Below are positions 1 through 7,029 of a stretch of 12,588 nucleotides of DNA, piece by piece. The DNA lies in assembly GCA_903958995.1 (NCBI GenBank), contig CAJBVG010000144.1:1-12588 (forward strand). Direction: 5' to 3'. The translations under genes and the position numbers were made by a program. The notes under the pieces were generated by a model. The model made no database searches, had not been told where the DNA came from, and saw only the letters and a list, made by a program, of their open reading frames with translations. The first letter of the stretch is position 1, and each line of letters starts with the position of its first letter. The DNA comes from an uncultured bacterium. GTDB taxonomy: Bacteria; Bacteroidota; Bacteroidia; Sphingobacteriales; Sphingobacteriaceae.

Positions 1-2200
1 AATATGTGTATGATAAACCAGAAGGGTTTAAGTTGTTGATCAAATTAGATGCATCAAACATACTTACAGAAAAAGTACTTGGATCATATGAATCTACATC
101 GATAAACTCACCTGCTCCTTTTCCTAATTTAGTACGAATATTTTTCGCAAACTCTGTAGTTGAAGAGTTGTATGCATTTTGAGTTGCTAATACAAAAGAA
201 GTATCGCTTAATAACGTTACGTTACCTGAAGATACATCAATAGTTTTTCCTGTAATATCAATACCTGTTTCATCTAATCTCAAATATGAGTTTTGTTGTT
301 GACGCATTAAACTCCATAAACCTCTAGGGCCTAAACGGTATCTGCTTTCAATACGTTGTTCGTATTCAATACCTACTTGAATCGCATGCCCTTTTAAATC
401 GGCAGATGCCATTGCAGTTACTCTGTATTGATCACGATTGTTTACATCGTATAAGTTTGAAATAGTACCAGGAGAATTGAATAATCCACCATATATTGAT
501 TGTGGACCACCACCATTTAATATACCTGTTAATGCATTAAAACCAGAGAAATTAGAATAGTTAAATGCTGAGATTTCTCCACCAGCTTGTTGCTGATCGA
601 TATAATCTAACAAGTTCGTGTTATAAACTGCGATGTCTGGATTTGATGACCCATTTGCAGAGAATGCATATGCAGTATCAATTTTACCACCAGTACTTCT
701 AAATCTATAATTTGAACGAGTATATAATTTACCATCACTACCTAATAAAGTATCTACTTTTTGGTCAGCATTCACATCAAATGAACCAACAAAGTCAGCT
801 TTTGATGAAGTGAATTTACCTACATGACCATATTTGAAGAAATTGTCTTTATGGTTTACATCTTCTTGAACTGAATAGTCTCTAGAGAAATCTGCTTGAA
901 TTGTATAATAAGCATTTTTTAATAATGACTTTGATTCTTCTGATGCTTGGTTGAATTTTTGAGTATAACGTCCGAATACACGATAGTTCGTTCTTGTGAA
1001 CAAGCCATTGTTTTCTGAGTTAAATAACATGTTACCTCTATTGTAAACACGTTGACGTTGTGTAGTACCAGAGAAACCTAAGGCAAAAGTGTTATTCAAG
1101 TTTGGTTGATAATCTAAACGTAAATTGAAATTCAAGTTTCTGTTTTCGTTATCATCTTGATTTTTTACTTTATCAATATTGCTATTAGTAGCAAAATTTG
1201 CAGTAGGAACTCTTTTGATACCTGTAATATCAGTATCATTTTGAGTTTGCAAAATATATTGTGCAGGATTCTTTTTCAAGTATTCAGTGTAATCTGATTT
1301 ACCTTTGTAAGCACCTACATAAGATGGGTTCTGATCGCGTTTTGTTTCTAATTCCGCAGAAGCGAAGAAACCAATTAATGAACGCTCAGATTCTGTTCCT
1401 TTGTTTTTAACTACAAGTGGACCACTAAGATTACCACTTACTAAATTGTAACCGTAACCATCTAAAAATTCAGATGTCGCAGCTTCAATTCCTCCATTGA
1501 ATTTCTTCGATGGACCTTTTGTTGTAATGGTAACGATTCCACCTGTTGCATCACCATATTGTGCTGGGATACCACCTGTAATTACCGAGATCTGTTCAAT
1601 TGCACCTTGTGGCAAGTTTGTTGTTCCTCTTACTTTAACACCATCGATATAGTAATCGTTGGCATCCGTACGTGAACCTTTCACACTTAACGCTGCACCT
1701 TCGTCTGCTTGGTATACACCGGCAGTAGTTGATACTAAAGAGTTGATGTTACGTGTAGGTAACTTTACAATCTCTTCGGCATTTAAACTTCCACCTGCAG
1801 AAGTGTTGTCGATCTCGATCAATGGTTTCGCGTATGCTGATACGGTTACCTCTGAAAGGTTTCGAGCGTTAGAGCTCATGTCTGGGTTCAAATACGTTTG
1901 TTTGTTAGAAGTAATGATTACACCACTTACAACACGTTCGTTGTAATTAATGATCTTTACTCGAACATCGTACTTACCTGGAGGGATAGGTTTGATAACA
2001 AAATTGCCATCAAAGTCCGATTGCTGTGCAGCAACTTGAGAACCATTCGATTCTACAATTACTACTGCAAACGGAATCCCCTCTTTTGTCTTTGCGTCTT
2101 GTACCTTACCACGTAATTCTCCTGCACCACTCTGTGCAAACAAAGAACCACTGTAGGCAATAGATAACAAGATTAAGAATGCGTAGAACTTTCTCATCAT
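1..2200 (-). CDS. TonB-dependent receptor, Oar-like, with carboxypeptidase-regulatory domain (C-terminal part outside window)
   Basis: Outer membrane receptor that would import a ligand using TonB energy; the substrate cannot be told from sequence. The frame is open for 733 codons from the start at 2200 to the window edge. Residues 1-22 form a signal peptide (MMRK, hydrophobic core, LFA before Q23). Residues about 29-110 are a carboxypeptidase-like regulatory beta domain (GKVQDAKTKEGIPFA, DFDGNFVIKPIPPGKYDV). A TonB-box-like stretch follows at about 115-128 (LSEVTVSAYAKPLIE), then the plug at about 133-235 with LPTRNINSLV, DDYYIDGV-type YYIDGVKVRG, AIEQISVITGGIPAQYGD and GGIVTITTKG. The rest is beta-barrel, rich in aromatic and Asn/Ser residues. 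Oar-type receptors are usually about 1000 residues or more, so roughly a third is missing. No SusD-like partner is visible on the upstream side; the downstream side is not shown. The start is chosen at the first of two adjacent ATG codons; the second (2197) is equally possible. Confidence 0.95.
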   Translation of the reverse strand, partial: MMRKFYAFLILLSIAYSGSLFAQSGAGELRGKVQDAKTKEGIPFAVVIVESNGSQVAAQQSDFDGNFVIKPIPPGKYDVRVKIINYNERVVSGVIITSNKQTYLNPDMSSNARNLSEVTVSAYAKPLIEIDNTSAGGSLNAEEIVKLPTRNINSLVSTTAGVYQADEGAALSVKGSRTDANDYYIDGVKVRGTTNLPQGAIEQISVITGGIPAQYGDATGGIVTITTKGPSKKFNGGIEAATSEFLDGYGYNLVSGNLSGPLVVKNKGTESERSLIGFFASAELETKRDQNPSYVGAYKGKSDYTEYLKKNPAQYILQTQNDTDITGIKRVPTANFATNSNIDKVKNQDDNENRNLNFNLRLDYQPNLNNTFALGFSGTTQRQRVYNRGNMLFNSENNGLFTRTNYRVFGRYTQKFNQASEESKSLLKNAYYTIQADFSRDYSVQEDVNHKDNFFKYGHVGKFTSSKADFVGSFDVNADQKVDTLLGSDGKLYTRSNYRFRSTGGKIDTAYAFSANGSSNPDIAVYNTNLLDYIDQQQAGGEISAFNYSNFSGFNALTGILNGGGPQSIYGGLFNSPGTISNLYDVNNRDQYRVTAMASADLKGHAIQVGIEYEQRIESRYRLGPRGLWSLMRQQQNSYLRLDETGIDITGKTIDVSSGNVTLLSDTSFVLATQNAYNSSTTEFAKNIRTKLGKGAGEFIDVDSYDPSTFSVSMFDASNLINNLNPSGLSYTY

Positions 2201-2236
2201 AAAATTGATCTAAGGGTTTTTAAATTATAATAATTA

Positions 2237-2269
2237 TAAAGATAATCGTTAAAAAACGTTAATTCCAAA
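2237..2269 (-). promoter_or_regulatory. Candidate Bacteroidota-type promoter for the TonB-dependent receptor
   Basis: Read on the minus strand, TTTG (2269-2266) is followed after 21 bases by TATCTTTA (2244-2237). This fits the Bacteroidota sigma consensus of TTTG, 19-21 bases, TAnnTTTG, with one mismatch in the last base. It lies about 36 bases before the receptor start codon. The surrounding 2201-2343 spacer is very AT-rich, so a chance match is possible. I see no hairpin terminator between the upstream dehydrogenase stop codon and this promoter. Confidence 0.45.
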
Positions 2270-2343
2270 TAAAAGTAAGATTATTGTTACAGTTTATTAA
2301 CATATTCCAAACACCAGACTTTATTTTTTTCGTTTTCAATTAC

Positions 2344-3279
2344 TTACAAGAAAAAATCCTTGTTAAGTAGCTTTTGAGCTAATACGAGGGATATTTTATG
2401 ATAAGACTCAGTTGTCCAACCTGCTATATGACTTGTCAAAATAACTCGTTTTGACGCTATCAATTTCCTATACCACTCTTGTTCATCGTGTTGCAAATGA
2501 TTAATCCTTTCATTTTCCAACACATCTAAGGCAACTCCTAATACCTTGCCAGTTTCTAACGCAACAACTAAATCTGACGTTTTTATGACTTTACCCCTTG
2601 AGGAATTAATTAAAAAGGGCTTTTTGGCTAGTGTATCAAGAAAGTGACAATTAATCATGTGACTTGTTTCTGACGAAAGGGGAATATGCAAACTGATGAT
2701 ATCAGCTTCGGCTTTTAGTTCATCTATAGACACTTGCTGTGCATAGTTGTCTGAAAAATTAGACAAATACTTATCGTATGCAATCACTTTCATTTCAAAC
2801 CCAGACAATTTCTTAGCTAAGGCTTTCCCCGTGTTTCCATAACCAATAATGCCTATGGTTTTTCCTTTCAACTCAAAGCCTCTATTCTCTTCGCGAAGCC
2901 AAACACCATTACGAATTTCAGCGTCAGCTATCGAAATATTTCTACCAAAAGTTAATAGCATTCCGATGACATGTTCTGCTACGGCATCTCTATTCCCTTC
3001 CGGGGCATTATACAATATGATTCCTTTAGCATTAGCTAAAGTCTCATTGATATTATCCATGCCTGCGCCTGCTCGAGCAATGATAAACCCTTTGGGCATT
3101 GCATTGATTATCTCTTCATCGATAAAGAATTTCGAGCGCACTACAAGTACATCAAAGTTTGATAGGAGGTCTATCAACTGAGATTTACTTAGCTCATACA
3201 GCTCAGTAATTGTATGCCCCTCGGCAATCATCTTCTCTTGAAAGATCGGATGAACTTCATCTACAATTAATATTCTCAT
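2344..3279 (-). CDS. D-2-hydroxyacid dehydrogenase, SerA/PdxB family (probable phosphoglycerate dehydrogenase)
   Basis: NAD-dependent oxidation of a 2-hydroxyacid in the cytoplasm; the likely substrate is 3-phosphoglycerate, the first step of serine synthesis. The 311 residues hold the two-part fold of the family: a substrate domain at both ends and a Rossmann domain at about 100-285. GYGNTG (146-151) binds NAD, and D169 after the second strand fits NAD preference. The catalytic triad is present: R228 in NSSRGK, E257 in DVLENE and H284 in SHIAGWT. RAGAGMDNI (69-77) is the conserved substrate loop. There is no C-terminal ACT domain, so no serine feedback of the E. coli SerA type is expected. 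The start codon overlaps the rsmA stop as ATGA, which implies translational coupling. PdxB (4-phosphoerythronate dehydrogenase) is in the same family, and pdxA is close by, so that function cannot be excluded. The PdxB C-terminal dimerisation domain is absent. Confidence 0.9.
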   Translation of the reverse strand: MRILIVDEVHPIFQEKMIAEGHTITELYELSKSQLIDLLSNFDVLVVRSKFFIDEEIINAMPKGFIIARAGAGMDNINETLANAKGIILYNAPEGNRDAVAEHVIGMLLTFGRNISIADAEIRNGVWLREENRGFELKGKTIGIIGYGNTGKALAKKLSGFEMKVIAYDKYLSNFSDNYAQQVSIDELKAEADIISLHIPLSSETSHMINCHFLDTLAKKPFLINSSRGKVIKTSDLVVALETGKVLGVALDVLENERINHLQHDEQEWYRKLIASKRVILTSHIAGWTTESYHKISLVLAQKLLNKDFFL

Positions 3280-4061
3280 TGATTTTGAATTAGCTTAGTA
3301 AGGTCCACAAAGTCTTGTACACTCAAGCGTTCCGCACGTAAATCAAATACTGGATTTGTAATAATATCGGATTTTAAATAAGATCTTAATGCATTACGCA
3401 AAGTCTTTCTGCGCTGATTAAATCCCATTTTTACTATACTCTTAAACAATTTTGGATCTACACCTTGAAACACATCATCTGTTCGTCGAACTGCTTTAAT
3501 TACACCCGACTTCACTTTTGGTGGGGGATTAAAAACTCCTGGAGCAACTGTAAACATGTATTCTACGTGGTAGTATGCTTGAATAAGTACACTCAAAATA
3601 CCGTATTCTTTTGAACCCGGTGCAGAGGCTATTCGTTCAGCTACTTCTTTCTGAAACATCCCTACAACTTCATTCACAACATCAACATAATCCAATGCAT
3701 GAAATAATATTTGTGAAGAAATATTATAAGGGAAATTTCCTATAATACTAATGTGCTCCGCCCCTGAGAATACTGTATCTAAAGATAATTTCAAGAAATC
3801 TCCTGAAATAATTTCTCCAGCTAATTGAGGATATTTATTTTCAAGATAAGTGATGGATTCTCTATCAATATCAATCACTTTTAGATGAATATTTTTGTCT
3901 AAAATTATAAAATCGGTTAGAATACCCATCCCTGGACCAACTTCAATTACATATTTTTTTTGATCGCTTGGAGCAAGTCCCGCAACAATCTTCTCTGCTA
4001 TTCTATTATCGGTAAGAAAATGTTGACCGAGATGCTTCTTCGCACGTACTTGCATATTCAT
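3276..4061 (-). CDS. rsmA: 16S rRNA (adenine(1518)-N6/adenine(1519)-N6)-dimethyltransferase RsmA
   Basis: Dimethylates two adjacent adenines in the terminal helix of 16S rRNA during small-subunit assembly, using S-adenosylmethionine. With the start at 4061 the protein has 261 residues, normal for the family. Visible motifs are KKHLGQHFL (8-16), the AdoMet-binding EVGPGMGILT (40-49), the acidic pair region DIDRES (64-69), GDFL (87-90), the catalytic NFPYNIS (109-115; most relatives have NLPYNIS), FNPPPKVKS (177-185) and FNQRRKTLRN (214-223). The frame is open further upstream to an ATG at 4139, but that start would add 26 hydrophobic residues not seen in the family and would run into the oppositely oriented pdxA start. 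ATG 4055 is a second possible start. The stop codon overlaps the next gene's start by 4 bases (3276-3279). Confidence 0.96.
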   Translation of the reverse strand: MNMQVRAKKHLGQHFLTDNRIAEKIVAGLAPSDQKKYVIEVGPGMGILTDFIILDKNIHLKVIDIDRESITYLENKYPQLAGEIISGDFLKLSLDTVFSGAEHISIIGNFPYNISSQILFHALDYVDVVNEVVGMFQKEVAERIASAPGSKEYGILSVLIQAYYHVEYMFTVAPGVFNPPPKVKSGVIKAVRRTDDVFQGVDPKLFKSIVKMGFNQRRKTLRNALRSYLKSDIITNPVFDLRAERLSVQDFVDLTKLIQNQ

Positions 4062-4124
4062 AGGTTTAATATTACTGACAATTTTAGTTAATTTGCGCAG
4101 ATAATGAAAAAATAGAATTACAAC
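4062..4124. promoter_or_regulatory. Divergent promoter region between rsmA and pdxA (weak candidates on both strands)
   Basis: This 63-base spacer must hold the promoters for both directions if rsmA starts at 4061. Minus strand: TTTC (4109-4106), 19 bases, TAAAATTG (4086-4079), 17 bases before the rsmA ATG. Plus strand: TTTA (4065-4068), 19 bases, TTAATTTG (4088-4095), 29 bases before the pdxA ATG. Each has two mismatches to the Bacteroidota consensus, and the two predicted elements interleave, so both are only suggestive. The minus-strand candidate lies downstream of the alternative rsmA start at 4139, and so favours the shorter protein. Confidence 0.35.
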
Positions 4125-5189
4125 ATGTCTGAACATCATAAAATTAAAATAGGAGTAAGTTTAGGGGATATCAACGGAATCGGAATTGAGGTACTGTTGA
4201 AAACCGTAATAGACACTCGTATTACAGACCTTTGTGAGATAATCGTCTACGGTTCTTCAAAGGCAACTTCTTTTCACCGAAAACTTTTAGGTATACAAGA
4301 TTTTAGTTTCAATATTATTAATGAAGCTAGTCAGAGTAACCCTAAACGTGCTAATTTAATTAACTGTTGGCAAGATGAGGTGAAGATTGACATTGGCGTT
4401 TCTACTGAAACGGCAGGTAAATATTCGTACTTAGCTTTACAAAAAGCGGCCGAAGATTTAAAAAACGGTAAAATTCAAGGTTTAGTTACTCTACCGATTA
4501 ATAAGCACAATGTTAAGCAAGCGGGATTTGAATTCCCAGGCCATACAGAATACTTACAATCGCTTACAGAGATGACTGAGTCGATGATGTTGATGGTTAA
4601 CGACCATTTGAAAGTAGGTTTTGTAACAGGACACGTCGCATTAAAAGATGTAGCTCATTCCATCACACAAGAGAAAATATTACATAAGCTAACCGTATTA
4701 AATGACTCTTTAAAACAAGATTTTGGCATTCGTAAGCCTAAGATTGCTGTTTTGGGATTAAATCCACATGCAGGAGATAGCGGCGCCATTGGACACGAAG
4801 AGGAAAAAACGATTATTCCGGCTATAGAGAAAGCGAATCATAAGGGAATTTTAACGTTTGGTCCATATTCAGCCGACGGATTCTTTGGTAATCATAAGTA
4901 TTCGCAGTTTGATGGAGTATTGGCGATGTATCACGATCAGGGCTTAATTCCTTTTAAAAGCTTATCGTATGAAGAGGGCGTAAACTTCACTGCTGGGCTT
5001 CCTTTTGTTAGAACTTCACCGGCTCATGGCACGGGTTATGACATCGCAGGGAAGAACATTGCTTCGGAATCATCCTTTAGAGAAGCGATCTATAAAGCAC
5101 TTGATATTATACGAAAACGAGCTGAATTCGAAGAAATAAATGCCAATCCTTTGAAAATCCACAAGTTGTCGAGAGATCGAGGAGAATAG
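4125..5189 (+). CDS. pdxA: 4-hydroxythreonine-4-phosphate dehydrogenase PdxA
   Basis: Oxidises 4-phosphohydroxy-L-threonine with NAD in the deoxyxylulose-phosphate-dependent route to pyridoxal 5'-phosphate. The product decarboxylates and is used by PdxJ. At 354 residues it is slightly longer than the E. coli enzyme (329). The three metal-binding histidines are H170 (TGHVALKD), H215 (LNPHAGDSG) and H270 (AMYHDQGLIPFK), at the same spacing as in E. coli PdxA. HTEYL (140-144), TSPAHGTGYDIAG (297-309) and the N-terminal loop GDINGIGIE (14-22) are also present. In the last of these, the usual GDPxGIGPE prolines are replaced. The gene is transcribed away from rsmA and is separated from the following gene by 67 bases that hold a good promoter, so it is probably not strictly part of the lipid operon. 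Confidence 0.96.
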   Translation: MSEHHKIKIGVSLGDINGIGIEVLLKTVIDTRITDLCEIIVYGSSKATSFHRKLLGIQDFSFNIINEASQSNPKRANLINCWQDEVKIDIGVSTETAGKYSYLALQKAAEDLKNGKIQGLVTLPINKHNVKQAGFEFPGHTEYLQSLTEMTESMMLMVNDHLKVGFVTGHVALKDVAHSITQEKILHKLTVLNDSLKQDFGIRKPKIAVLGLNPHAGDSGAIGHEEEKTIIPAIEKANHKGILTFGPYSADGFFGNHKYSQFDGVLAMYHDQGLIPFKSLSYEEGVNFTAGLPFVRTSPAHGTGYDIAGKNIASESSFREAIYKALDIIRKRAEFEEINANPLKIHKLSRDRGE

Positions 5190-5204
5190 GTTTTTAAAAA
5201 AATC

Positions 5205-5236
5205 ATTGCCATTTACAATTAGTTTTTATACATTTG
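5205..5236 (+). promoter_or_regulatory. Strong Bacteroidota-type promoter for the DUF177-rpmF-plsX operon
   Basis: ATTG (5205-5208) is followed after exactly 20 bases by TACATTTG (5229-5236). The downstream element is a perfect match to TAnnTTTG, and the upstream element differs from TTTG by one base. Transcription would begin about 5 bases further on, leaving a leader of roughly 15 bases before the ATG at 5257. This is the best promoter match I found in the window, and its place just after the pdxA stop codon marks the start of a new transcription unit. Confidence 0.72.
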
Positions 5237-5256
5237 CAGGCTCTTAAAAATTAGAA

Positions 5257-5802
5257 ATGAACAGGCTGAAATCGTTTTCAATCCCGTTTACTAGCTTAAA
5301 AAACGGTAAACATCAGTTCGATTTTAAGATTAATGATTCGTTCTTTACGGAATTTGAGTATTCTCCTATTAAAAAAGCCGATTTATCGGTTGAAGTAGAG
5401 TTTAACAAGCAAGAAACGATGTTTGTGTTAGACTTTGTGATTAAAGGAGAGATTGAATTGACTTGTGATCGTTGCAACGAAGAATATAAAAGTCCCTTTC
5501 ACTGTAGTGATCGGTTAATTTTTAAATTCGGAGAAGAAAGCGAAGTAGAAACAGAAGAAATTGTGATTCTTACCCGCTCGGAGCACGAAATTAACCTTGC
5601 GAGTCATTTGTATGAATTCATAATAGTAGCCATCCCATTTGTGCATATGCACGTTGATAATGAAGATGGAAGTTTGGGTTGCAACCCTGAAACCATTGCC
5701 ATACTTAAGCGATTAAGTTTGAAAGAGGAAGAAGAAGAGCAAGGACCAGACGTAACAATCGACCCAAGGTGGGAAGCATTGAAGAAGTTAAGAGATAATT
5801 AA
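5257..5802 (+). CDS. DUF177 (YceD-like) protein
   Basis: Member of the DUF177 family, whose E. coli member YceD affects 23S rRNA accumulation. The molecular activity is not established, so no reaction is given. The 181-residue protein has the family core: a beta-rich N-terminal half, then CDRC (70-73) in a setting like the usual metal- or redox-type CxxC, and a second region with H130, H132 and C142 (FVHMHVDNEDGSLGC). It ends in an acidic segment (EEEEE, 157-161) followed by the Bacteroidota-type tail DPRWEALKKL (169-178). It lies 21 bases before rpmF. The DUF177-rpmF pair is conserved very widely in bacteria, which supports a role in large ribosomal subunit production. Confidence 0.9.
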   Translation: MNRLKSFSIPFTSLKNGKHQFDFKINDSFFTEFEYSPIKKADLSVEVEFNKQETMFVLDFVIKGEIELTCDRCNEEYKSPFHCSDRLIFKFGEESEVETEEIVILTRSEHEINLASHLYEFIIVAIPFVHMHVDNEDGSLGCNPETIAILKRLSLKEEEEEQGPDVTIDPRWEALKKLRDN

Positions 5803-5823
5803 TAGATAATAAATTTTTGAGCC

Positions 5824-6012
5824 ATGCCACATCCTAAACGTAAGATCTCGAAATCGAGAAGAGACAAGAGAAGAACTCATTATAAAGCAGTTGCATCTGC
5901 TCTAGTAGTTTGTCAAACTACAGGTACTGTGCATATGCCACATCGTGCATATACAGTTGACGGGAACTTGTACTACAAAGGCAAGATGATCGTAGAAAAC
6001 GCTGCTAACTAA
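5824..6012 (+). CDS. rpmF: 50S ribosomal protein L32
   Basis: Small basic protein of the large ribosomal subunit. The 62 residues begin with PHPKRKISKSRRDKRRTHYK, the family signature, after Met removal. The centre (VVCQTTGTVHMPHRAY) carries a single Cys at 30 and lacks the second CxxC. This is therefore the zinc-free form, as in other Bacteroidota and in E. coli, not the four-Cys form of Gram-positive species. It lies 21 bases after the DUF177 gene and 13 bases before plsX, so all three should share one transcript. The same gene order (yceD, rpmF, plsX, fabH) is known from E. coli. Confidence 0.97.
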   Translation: MPHPKRKISKSRRDKRRTHYKAVASALVVCQTTGTVHMPHRAYTVDGNLYYKGKMIVENAAN

Positions 6013-6025
6013 AAAAACACAATTC

Positions 6026-6964
6026 ATGAGAATCGGTATAGATATCATGGGTGGCGATTTTGCTCCCAAGGCTACGGTCTTAGGAGCAATTTTAGCTTAT
6101 AAGGAAATCCCGTCCGATTGCCGAATTGTGCTAATTGGAGACCAACAGGCTGCTTTATCGCTTTTAGCGGAAGCAGGTATTCCTGCTGATCATTTCGATT
6201 TTGTGCATACCGAAGAGGTTATCGAGATGGGTGAACACCCTGCTAAAGCCCTTACCCAAAAACAAAAATCAAGTATTGCAGTAGGTTTTTACCTATTGAA
6301 AGAAGGTAAAATTGATGCTTTTGCGAGTGCTGGTAATTCTGGTGCTATGCTAGTGGGCTCAATGTTTAGCGTAAAGGCAATTCCAGGCATGAGCCGCCCG
6401 GCAATTTGTACTTATATTCCTAAGGAACATGGTGGTTTTGGCGTAATGTTAGATGTTGGAGCAAATGCCGATTGCAAGCCAGAAATGTTATTGCAATTTG
6501 GAGTATTAGGCTCTATGCTAATGGAAACCGTATTTAATACTAAAAACCCTAAGGTTGGGTTGCTAAATATTGGCGAAGAAGCAGAAAAAGGAAGCATCTT
6601 AACTCAAGCTACTTACCCACTTTTTAAAGATTCAAAAGACATTAATTTCATCGGAAATATTGAAGGCAGAGATTTGTTTAACGACAAGGCTGATGTGATT
6701 GTTTGCGATGGATTTACAGGAAACATTGTATTGAAATTAGCGGAAACTTTCCACGACTTAACCGTTGGTAAAGGAATGCACAATGAATTTTTTGAGCGTT
6801 TTAATTACGAGAATTATGGAGGAAGCCCAGTTTTAGGGGTTAATGCTCCGGTTGTAGTAGGTCATGGTATTTCCAACGATATTGCAATCAAAAATATGAT
6901 TTTACTATGTAAAGAGATGGTTCAATCGAAGCTCACTGAAAAAATTAAAGCTCGATACAACTAG
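6026..6964 (+). CDS. plsX: Phosphate acyltransferase PlsX
   Basis: Peripheral membrane enzyme that converts acyl-ACP and phosphate into acyl-phosphate, the donor used by PlsY in the first step of phospholipid synthesis. All family blocks are present in order over 312 residues: GIDIMGGD (4-11), SAGNSGAM (101-108), LDVGANADCKP (142-152), NIGEE (181-185), GNIEGRD (210-216), VCDGFTGNIVLK (226-237) and YGGSPVLGVNAPVVVGHG (264-281). The length is slightly below that of E. coli PlsX (356). The start at 6026 gives MRIGID directly, as is typical. The gene sits 13 bases after rpmF and 65 bases before fabH, with a hairpin and T tract in the latter spacer that could lower read-through. Confidence 0.97.
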   Translation: MRIGIDIMGGDFAPKATVLGAILAYKEIPSDCRIVLIGDQQAALSLLAEAGIPADHFDFVHTEEVIEMGEHPAKALTQKQKSSIAVGFYLLKEGKIDAFASAGNSGAMLVGSMFSVKAIPGMSRPAICTYIPKEHGGFGVMLDVGANADCKPEMLLQFGVLGSMLMETVFNTKNPKVGLLNIGEEAEKGSILTQATYPLFKDSKDINFIGNIEGRDLFNDKADVIVCDGFTGNIVLKLAETFHDLTVGKGMHNEFFERFNYENYGGSPVLGVNAPVVVGHGISNDIAIKNMILLCKEMVQSKLTEKIKARYN

Positions 6965-6990
6965 TATTTTCAATAAAAAATTTATATTTA

Positions 6991-7022
6991 ATCCCGCAAT
7001 AATCCCGCGGGATATTTTTTTT
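6991..7022 (+). terminator. GC-rich hairpin with T tract between plsX and fabH (intrinsic terminator or attenuator)
   Basis: ATCCCGC (6991-6997) can pair perfectly with GCGGGAT (7007-7013) around a 9-base loop, followed by A and eight T (7015-7022). A second ATCCCGC copy (7002-7008) overlaps the right arm and forms the perfect 12-base palindrome ATCCCGCGGGAT (7002-7013). The shape fits an intrinsic terminator, though the stem is short. It ends only 7 bases before the fabH ATG. I see no good promoter after it, so it may act as a partial terminator or attenuator inside the operon. Protein binding to the palindrome is the other option. Confidence 0.55.
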
Positions 7023-7029
7023 AAATAGA

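Noticed and set aside
1659..2116. Open frames on the plus strand (1659-1946 and 1898-2116)
   Set aside because: They lie antisense within the TonB receptor, whose minus-strand frame has clear signal peptide, plug and receptor motifs. The plus-strand translations show no family motif.
2849..3181. 110-codon plus-strand open frame
   Set aside because: It is antisense to the dehydrogenase, across its NAD-binding region; no recognisable motif and no upstream promoter.
5190..5204. Short AT palindrome after pdxA as a terminator
   Set aside because: GTTTTTAAAAAAATC has no GC stem and would not form a stable hairpin.
6412..6597. Minus-strand open frame inside plsX
   Set aside because: It is antisense to conserved PlsX blocks, low in complexity and without signals of its own.
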